DNA of 64,000 nt from positions 248,001-312,000 of the forward strand of contig JAGTTD010000019.1 in the NCBI GenBank assembly GCA_018398585.1, written 5' to 3'. The notes below the pieces were generated by a model, which was not told the DNA's origin, did no database searches, and worked only from the letters and a program-made list of their open reading frames with translations. The translations under genes were made by a program, and so were the position numbers. The DNA comes from Simmondsia chinensis (taxonomy: Eukaryota > Streptophyta > Magnoliopsida > Caryophyllales > Simmondsiaceae). Each line of letters begins with the position of its first letter. Positions within the stretch are counted from its first letter, which is position 1. Of this stretch, positions 57,699 to 64,000 are shown in pieces.

Positions 57699-57949
57699 TG
57701 GTGTGGGGTACGAAACACTAGGCGAATGCTGCGCTGCCCGAGGTTGCCCGTGAAGGATTTAATTTAGACGGCTGCTTGATAATGAATTTTAGCACATTAT
57801 TTATAGTTGGGTTTTTCTAAAATAAAAATCATTTTAAAAAAAAATTAATTTGATTTTTAATTTTCTACTATCACATCTAAATTTTTTAATATTATACCTA
57901 AATATAATGCTGCTAAAATCTAATAATTTTTGATAATGTGACAATCTAA

Positions 57950-58100
57950 CAACAACAACAACAGCAGCAGCAGTTTCAATGTCACAGGGGCTCCCGCACG
58001 AAGCAGGGTCTGGGGGTGGATGTAAACTAGCAGTATAAAATATACCGCACATAAGACAACTACAAGGCACATAGTAAAGCAAATAATACGTGCCCAATAA
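57950..58100 (-). mobile_element. RTE LINE or Au-type 3' end, internally deleted
   Basis: AACAACAACAACAACAGCAG, CAGGGGCTCCCGCACGAAGC and AGGGTCTGGGGGTGGATGTA match the antisense tail. It then jumps to sequence with AGTAAAGCAAAT, like the LINE 3' UTR at 61808-62370. The middle of the body is deleted. Confidence 0.55.
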
Positions 58101-59007
58101 TAGACAAATAATCGGGAAATGTGACAATCTAAAAAGAGAAAAATAATTAAAAAAATTTGAATTCAAGTTTAAAATAAACTTAAAGGGTTATTTATTCCAA
58201 ATGTCTCTGTACTTTGTCTATTCTGTCAATTTAATTTTTATACTTTTAATTATGTTAATTTAGTTCTTGAACAATTTAAAATGTGTCAATTTAATAATTT
58301 GGTCAAATTTAAGTTAAGTTAATGTCGTAATTTTGAACGGTAAAATTATGTTAGATGTAAATAATTTATTATAAATTCATTTGTTTACTCAATTTAACTC
58401 AATTCGTGGCTGAACCATTAAAAATTTTATTAAAAACTTGACATAATTTTTTTTCTAATGACCCAATTGACACATTTTAATTTGTAAATTGACTAAATTA
58501 ACATAATTAAAAGTATAATAATTAAATTGGCACAATGAACAAAAAAATATAAAAATTTAGCATAAATAACCCTTTAAAATATTTAGAAAATTAATTACTT
58601 AACTACACAACTGTTCTTTTGAAATATTACATCAACAAAAATTTTTTGGAGGATACTATCATGTATATGATTCTAAATTATATATACATTAGTGTTTTCA
58701 TCTAAAATTCATCGGATTATGAATAAAATTTTTCGTATTATAGGGAAAATTGAAAATATGCATGTACATTGTTAAAACATATATGATGATAATATATTGC
58801 CAAGAATACATAAATGTTTGTAGAATTACAAGAAATGACAAAAAGTACTAAATTCCAACAAACAATGTCTACGCATGTTAAAAATATGATTGCTTTTTTA
58901 AGCAAAATTTGACTAAATTTTAATTCATAATAATAAAATTTTTAAATATTATAATATATTACTGTATATTAAAAACTCCAGTACCATAAAAGAGAGAGAG
59001 AGAGAGA
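58101..59007. other. AT-rich spacer, no gene seen
   Basis: Very AT-rich upstream flank of the MEB-like gene. A (AG)n tract lies at about 58990-59007. No coding frame supported. Confidence 0.4.
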
Positions 59008-59034
59008 CAACAACAACAACCCAGTGCCTCAAGA
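59008..59034 (-). mobile_element. Au-type 3' tail scrap
   Basis: ACAACAACAACAACCCAGTG then CCTCAAG is the antisense end of the Au body. It stops abruptly where the foldback element begins. Confidence 0.6.
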
Positions 59035-59039
59035 GAGAG

Positions 59040-60055
59040 TGAATATCATTTTAAAAAAATTTAGCAAACTAGCACAGTTTACTGCAGCTCTGTGGTTGTA
59101 CGACGTCCCGTACGTCATGCAATAGTGCCCAGGATTTTTTTTAATTATTTTTTTTTTAGTTTTACATATTTAAAATTTAAAAAAATTAATAATTTTTTTT
59201 AAATTTAAATTATTTTAATTTTTAATTTTATAATTTAAATCACTAAAAAAGTATATGTATATTATTATTTGAACTATTAATAAGGAAGATATAAATGAGG
59301 GACATATTTAAATAAAGAGATGGTGATATGTATATTATTATTTAAACTATCTCATACAGGAACTATAGTATTATAATACTATTAATAAGGAGGATATAAA
59401 TGAGGGACACATTTAATAAAAAGACATTGATGTTTTCAACAAAAAAAATCACGAGTTCATGCATTTGTATGTTATTATTTGAACTATTTTATTAGATACA
59501 TGTAACTCAAAAACTAATGTATATGAATTTTTAAAATATATTTTATAAACTATATGAAATAATTTTTTAGTTTTTGAGTTACATATATCTAATAAAATAG
59601 TTCAAATAATAATGTACAAATACGTAAATCGTGATTTTTTGTTAGAAACATCAACATCTCTTCATTTAAATGTGTTCCCAATTTATATCCTCCTTATTAA
59701 TAGTATTATAATACCATAGTTTCTGTACGAGATAGTTAAATAATAATATATATATCACCATCTCTTTATTTAAATGTGTCCCACATTTATATCTTCTATA
59801 TTAATAGTTCAAATAATAATATACATATACCTTTTTAGTGATTCAAATTATAAAATTAAAATAATTTAAATTAAAAAAATTATTAATTTTTTTAAATTTT
59901 AAATATGTAAAAAAAAAAAAATATGGGCACTGTTGCATGATGTACGGGAGGTCGTGCAACAGTGCCAATGTTGCACGACGTACGGGAGGTCGTGCAACCA
60001 CGTTGCTACAATAAATTATGATAGTTTGTTAAATATTTTTAAAAAGGTGATATTT
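59040..60055. repeat. Foldback element, about 1 kb with about 480-bp arms
   Basis: The sequence is a long inverted repeat centred near 59540. Left arm landmarks ACGTCCCGTACGTCATGCAA, AGATATAAATGAGGGACA and AACTATTTTATTAGATACAT reappear in reverse complement in the right arm (59560-60055). The GC-rich outer motif GACGTACGGGAGGTCGTGC is repeated twice on the right. Outer parts TTTAGCAAACTA and TAGTTTGTTAAA extend the pairing. No coding frame; the transposon class is uncertain, with long terminal inverted repeats like Mutator-type or foldback elements. Confidence 0.85.
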
Positions 60056-61196
60056 TTTTAAAATTTGTGATAGTTTGCTACAAAAAGTTCATATATTTAA
60101 GGAATATTTTTTCTTAATTTTATTTGTGTAATTTTGGTGAATTATTATTATTTTTGGTCAAGGTGAAAATTTTAATTTATAAGGGGATGCATTAATTAAT
60201 AAAGATCCGGAGGAGTGATGTGATGTTGTGCTGTGCATTACCCGACCACGTCCCTTTCCATATTTTTGTTTTTATTTTTATACGATATGCAAGTTATGAC
60301 AACTATATAATATGAATGTATTAAAAAAAATATTGGGAGAACGTAACAGAGCGGATAAGATAACAGTTAAAAATATTTAAAATTATATTAACTTGAAAAA
60401 TATTAAGCAATTAATTGCTGATTTATTAAAATTATCTGTGATGAAGTACTAAGTTGGCCTGTTTATTGATGGGCCTCCTAGTTTTCTTTTTACTATTTAA
60501 ATAGGGTGGAAAGACAAGACTATCTTCTATTGAAATCATTTGTTACAATCGAGTTCAAATGAGGGGGGATTGTGACCCACTAGTCGTGATTACATTGATG
60601 ATCAAAATGAATCCTGGCAAGCTAATGAGCCCCGGAAATACAAAACCTGGGAATCCAAAGAAAGGCCAAAAAAACGGAGCCCGAGAAAGAGTGAATATAA
60701 AAAAAAAAGTTAACTTTTTAGCTTAGTCAGTGTCATATAAGATAACGAGTATTAATGTACCAACTAAACTCGATTTATGCATAAATAATATTGTTTTTAA
60801 GTTTAAAACGTCTCAACATAGAGAGTTTAACTTGGAGAACGCAAAATTAGATTCAAGTTTTGCGGATAAGCTTTGTAAATAAAAAAAGCTTGTTGATCTT
60901 CCCACTAAGCCTTTAATGTAACGTCAGCTTGACTCATTCACCCTAAGCAACAACCACTATTTTTCTCGTTAGCTACAAATATTTTTGGTTAATAATGAAG
61001 CAATAAAATAAACAACTACAAATTTAATTGCTCTTGTAATAATAATGTCGTATATAAAAACTTTCTAAATATATACAACACCGGTTAATCATATATTTTT
61101 ATATTCAGATGGCATAGAATTGTAATATTTTGTGGATAAAAAATTTTATATTTAAAAACCGCATAAATACTAAAAACAAAATGACAACAACAGCAA
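60056..61196. other. AT-rich spacer, no gene seen
   Basis: AT-rich flank with no coding frame or recognised repeat that I can support. Confidence 0.4.
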
Positions 61197-61197
61197 T

Positions 61198-61200
61198 AAC

Positions 61201-61250
<50 letters not shown>

Positions 61251-61290
61251 TAATAATAATAATAATAATAAACAATAATAATAATAATAT
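61198..61290. repeat. (AAT)n microsatellite
   Basis: About 90 bp of AATAAT repeats with a few AAC interruptions. Confidence 0.95.
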
Positions 61291-61320
61291 GTATAATATA
61301 TAATTATCATAAGCATAGAT

Positions 61321-61542
61321 AGGGTTCATTTACGGGGCACTAAAGCACAGGAACCCATTAGAACTCCGAAGTTAAGCGTGCTTAGGCGAGAGGAAGTCCT
61401 CGTGTTGTCAACCCTATAAGATTAGGAGTCTTTGAAAACAATATCTCGACAAGATTACACCTTGAAAGGATAATGTTGCACACATCCACCTCTAGACCCC
61501 GCTTAGGAATGAGCTCTTGAGGCACTAAATTTATTATTTTTG
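61321..61542 (+). mobile_element. 5S rRNA-headed Au-type SINE with perfect 16-bp TSD
   Basis: 222-bp element between exact repeats TATCATAAGCATAGAT (61305-61320 and 61543-61558). Head: GGGGCACTAAAGCACAGG, AACCCATTAGAACTCCGAAG, TTAAGCGTGCTTAGGCGAGA (box A and intermediate element), then a deletion of about 25 bp over box C, and GGAAGTCCTCGTGTTGTC. Body: TAAGATTAGGAGTCTTTG, then a diverged Au part, and GAGCTCTTGAGGCACTAAAT. The head covers 5S from near its first base, so the chimera moved as one unit. Confidence 0.9.
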
Positions 61543-61807
61543 TATCATAAGCATAGATCTGAACCAACCCCAATTCTATTCTATCTATCAAGATTTTTTT
61601 ATTAATTAATATTATTTTGAGTTTTAAATTTTAAATAGAGAATAGAATTTTTGGATTTTATAATAGGGAGGCCCAATGAGTGGGGCCTGCTGAAACGATA
61701 TTTTGACGATACGAAAGCAGATCCACACACACTGGGTACAACGTGGATCACGTGGCCCATTTATTTATCCAACCTGCCAATTTTATTTTGAATTAAATAA
61801 TTAAATT

Positions 61808-62370
61808 AAATACACAACAACAACAATAACAACAAGCCCAGTGCCTGCAAGGGCTTCCGCAAAAGCGGGTCTGGGGAGAGTAGATGTACACAGCTTTCCC
61901 CTTTCAGGGGGCAACCCTGAAGAAAGGCTATTTCCGAGGACCCCCAATCTGAGAAGCCTGAGAGCTGATCCGCAGCATAGAGCATGAGAACATGAGTAAA
62001 GCAAAGCACACGTCAAGCAAAACAACAAACTCAAAGCAAGCCAGAACACGCAGAAATCAAAGAAATCAAGGGAATCAAAGAAATCAAAGGAAATCAAATG
62101 ATAGGTAGGCACGTAGGAGTTCATGAGAGCAAATACACAACCTAAGTGAGCTAGGAGGAAATTAAGGGCTAGCACTAGTAAGCTAGATTACCTTACTCTC
62201 ACTATAGCATCTATAACCCCTATACAAGCCCTCAATTGGGCCCTATTTAAGCCATTTCTTCTCAGAGGTCTTGTTGAATCGCCTCCAGCCATCTCTTCTT
62301 TGGCATGCCTCTTCCTCTCCCTCCTAGTGTAGTAAGGGGTTGTTCGCATATCCTTACTGGAGCATTGTCA
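61808..62370 (-). mobile_element. RTE-type LINE 3' fragment with Au-type end
   Basis: Minus strand: GRGRGMPKKRWLEAIQQDL, the C-terminal RTE motif, then a deletion of about 30 bp and a degraded frame. A 3' UTR follows with TTACTAGTGCTAGCCC, homologous to the LINE at 37642-38175. The last part is CTCAGATTGGGGGTCCTCGG, GAAAGCTGTGTACATC, GACCCGCTTTTGCGG, AGCCCTTGCAGGCACTGGG and (TTG)n, the same 3' end as the SINEs. Confidence 0.8.
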
Positions 62371-62395
62371 ATTAAATTAAATACACACCCCATAT

Positions 62396-62430
<35 letters not shown>

Positions 62431-62438
62431 GCACACAC
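62396..62438. repeat. (TA)n(CA)n microsatellite
   Basis: ATATATATATATATATATA followed by CACACACACACACGCACAC. Confidence 0.95.
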
Positions 62439-63085
62439 TAGATTTACGATAATTTTTATATTTAAAAAAGTTAATATTTTGCATTAATATATGTTCTTAA
62501 TTTTGTTTGTTTAAGATTTTGTTTTTTTTACAAGGGCTTTAGACCTGACCCATGGAGTTGCTGTATACTAAGATCCAAATATAAGTCCAAATGAGATTTT
62601 ATCCTAAAATTAATTAATATTAGGTGGAATAACACGTCAGATTTATAAGTTGGTCTCTTATTTCTTACATCTCCTATGTGGGATTCATATTAATTCACAT
62701 GTAGAATTATTACTCTTAACACTTTTAACATATTTGCAATTTTGATATGATAATATTCTTTTAATACTTAGTCTTGAATGAATTGACAGAGATTTTTTAT
62801 TTTTTATGGCAAAATAATTTTAAACATGTTTCGACTCTCCTCAATTATTCAATAATTAAATGAAGTTCGTAATAGTATAATAAAAGTTTTTCATTATTTT
62901 TTCTTTTCTATAAGCTTGTAGAATTTTTATGGCTAGGATGTGAAAGCTTTGTATATATATTACAATATACATTTACTAATATGATAAATATTGTAAAATA
63001 TAGTACCAAATATTTTTTATAAATTTATAGTTTTAGAATATATTTACCAAATATGCAATTATACATATTTTTAATACTACAATCA
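62439..63085. other. AT-rich spacer, no gene seen
   Basis: AT-rich with no coding frame or recognised repeat that I can support. Confidence 0.4.
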
Positions 63086-63102
63086 TTACCTTTGTAAATT
63101 AA

Positions 63103-63329
63103 AAAGGAAGGAGGAACATACCCAGTGGCTCAAGGGCTCCCGCCTACGCAAGGTCTGGGGGGGCGGATGTACGCAGCCTTCTCCATTCAGGGTGTTAACC
63201 TGAAGAGAGACTGTTTCCCAGTGCCCCCAACCTGAGGGTGAGGACTTCCCAGGAGGTCACCCATCCTGGTACTGCTCTCGCCTAAGTACGCTTAACTTCG
63301 GAGTTCTAATGGGATCCGGTAACGGCGTG
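63103..63329 (-). mobile_element. 5S rRNA-headed Au-type SINE, near full length, 17-bp TSD
   Basis: 227-bp element flanked by TTACCTTTGTAAATTAA (63086-63102) and TTACCTATGTAAATTAA (63330-63346), one mismatch. On the minus strand: ACACGCCGTTACCGGATCCC, AAGTTAAGCGTACTTAGGCG (box A), GGATGGGTGACCTCCTGGGA (box C, intact), AAGTCCTCACCCTCAGGTTG, then the Au body and a tail ending near CCACTGGGTATGTTCC. The best-preserved head in the window; the 5S internal promoter elements appear complete. Confidence 0.9.
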
Positions 63330-63346
63330 TTACCTATGTAAATTAA

Positions 63347-64000
63347 TAGAGAAAATAATTTTTTTTTCTTAAAACAAGACATAAAGAGGAGAAAATAAGC
63401 TTCCAAATCAATACCTCTTAGTCGAAGGTACGCAATTTAACTGCTATACAATTATAATAACACGTCCTTTATTTTAAATGTCATAGTTTATATATTTATT
63501 AGATAAAAAATATTATTAGATTATTAAACATAATTTAATAATCTAGTAATATTTTATTGTATAAACTTGTGTTTGGCATTTTTCTTGAGTTGTATTAGTT
63601 CACAGTTCACACAAAAATGCAAAGAAAAAGGGAATAAAGAATATTAAATTAAATATAAAAATAACATAAAAGTCAGCACCCATGATCCTTAATTAAATGC
63701 ATATGTACACCTACTATTTCAGTGTCTATTTAATGGTAGTATTTTAAAATAAAAATAATTTACATTAAAAATTATTTTATTTAGTAGAAAATCGTTTTAA
63801 TAAGTTCACACTTTCTTTTTTCGAGTTGCTCGAAATATATAAGTCTAATTTAAGAAATTTTCCTACTTGCTTGGAGGATGAAACATAACTTCAATAAGGG
63901 CTCTCAATTTTTAAAGGTTTTAGTCCTAAAGTATCAATTGTAAATATAATAAGGTTTATAATTAAAATATTATTTTTTTAGCATAATAGTGTTAATAAAA
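63347..64000. other. AT-rich spacer, no gene seen
   Basis: AT-rich to the window end. No coding frame or recognised repeat. Confidence 0.4.

Noticed and set aside
61105..61329. Poly-Ile frame on the minus strand
   Set aside because: Created by the (AAT)n microsatellite read on the other strand.
37642..62370. A CRISPR array or other prokaryotic repeat system
   Set aside because: The dispersed repeats are retroposons with tails and target duplications. Nothing else in the window is prokaryotic.
63236..63329. 5S rRNA gene on the minus strand
   Set aside because: The match lacks native 5S 5' sequence and about nine bases of the 3' end, continues into an Au body, and is bounded by a target duplication. 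It is a retroposon head, not a 5S gene. The same applies to the other 5S-like blocks.

Overview
This window is nuclear DNA from a flowering plant, most likely a eudicot. The evidence is split genes with GT-AG introns, AT-rich spacers, plant-specific families (P-class PPR protein, ALMT, LCBK1, an ER-body membrane protein relative) and plant retroposons of the Au-SINE, RTE-LINE and L1-LINE types. I cannot name the genus. Gene models were assembled by hand; each spliced model has canonical GT-AG junctions, and each keeps one reading frame across all its exons.

Layout: (1) 729-4562 (+), a two-exon At5g17165-like LEA gene. (2) 6846-10247 (-), a four-exon PPR gene, head to head with (3) 11727-13754 (+), ribosomal protein eL13, whose promoter has site II and telo-box motifs. 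(4) 14636-14908 (-), a secreted proline-rich peptide with eight C-terminal cysteines. (5) 17707-21045 (+), a broken ALMT malate-channel gene with an L1 LINE fragment inside it. (6) about 21744-29153 (-), a conserved-looking acidic protein of unknown function. (7) 29154-34740, a gene-poor, repeat-rich stretch. (8) 35996-42977 (+), sphingoid long-chain base kinase LCBK1. (9) 45157-57698 (-), a 13-exon membrane protein of ER body-like gene with eight small frame-neutral exons in its middle. (10) 57700-64000, AT-rich repeats. No operon-like logic links these genes.

The most notable signal is in the repeats. At least six copies of a retroposon consist of a 5S rRNA-derived head, with the 5S internal promoter, joined at or very near the exact 3' end of 5S to about 130 bp of an Au-SINE-type body. 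Two copies have clear long target-site duplications. The same body forms the 3' end of RTE-type LINE fragments in the window, one of which still encodes the LINE C-terminus. The window therefore shows both a 5S-headed SINE and its probable partner LINE. Other items are an AGCTCG-rich hAT-like non-autonomous family with one exact 8-bp target duplication, an about 1-kb foldback element, several MITE-like hairpins, and three poly-G runs of 19-26 bases.
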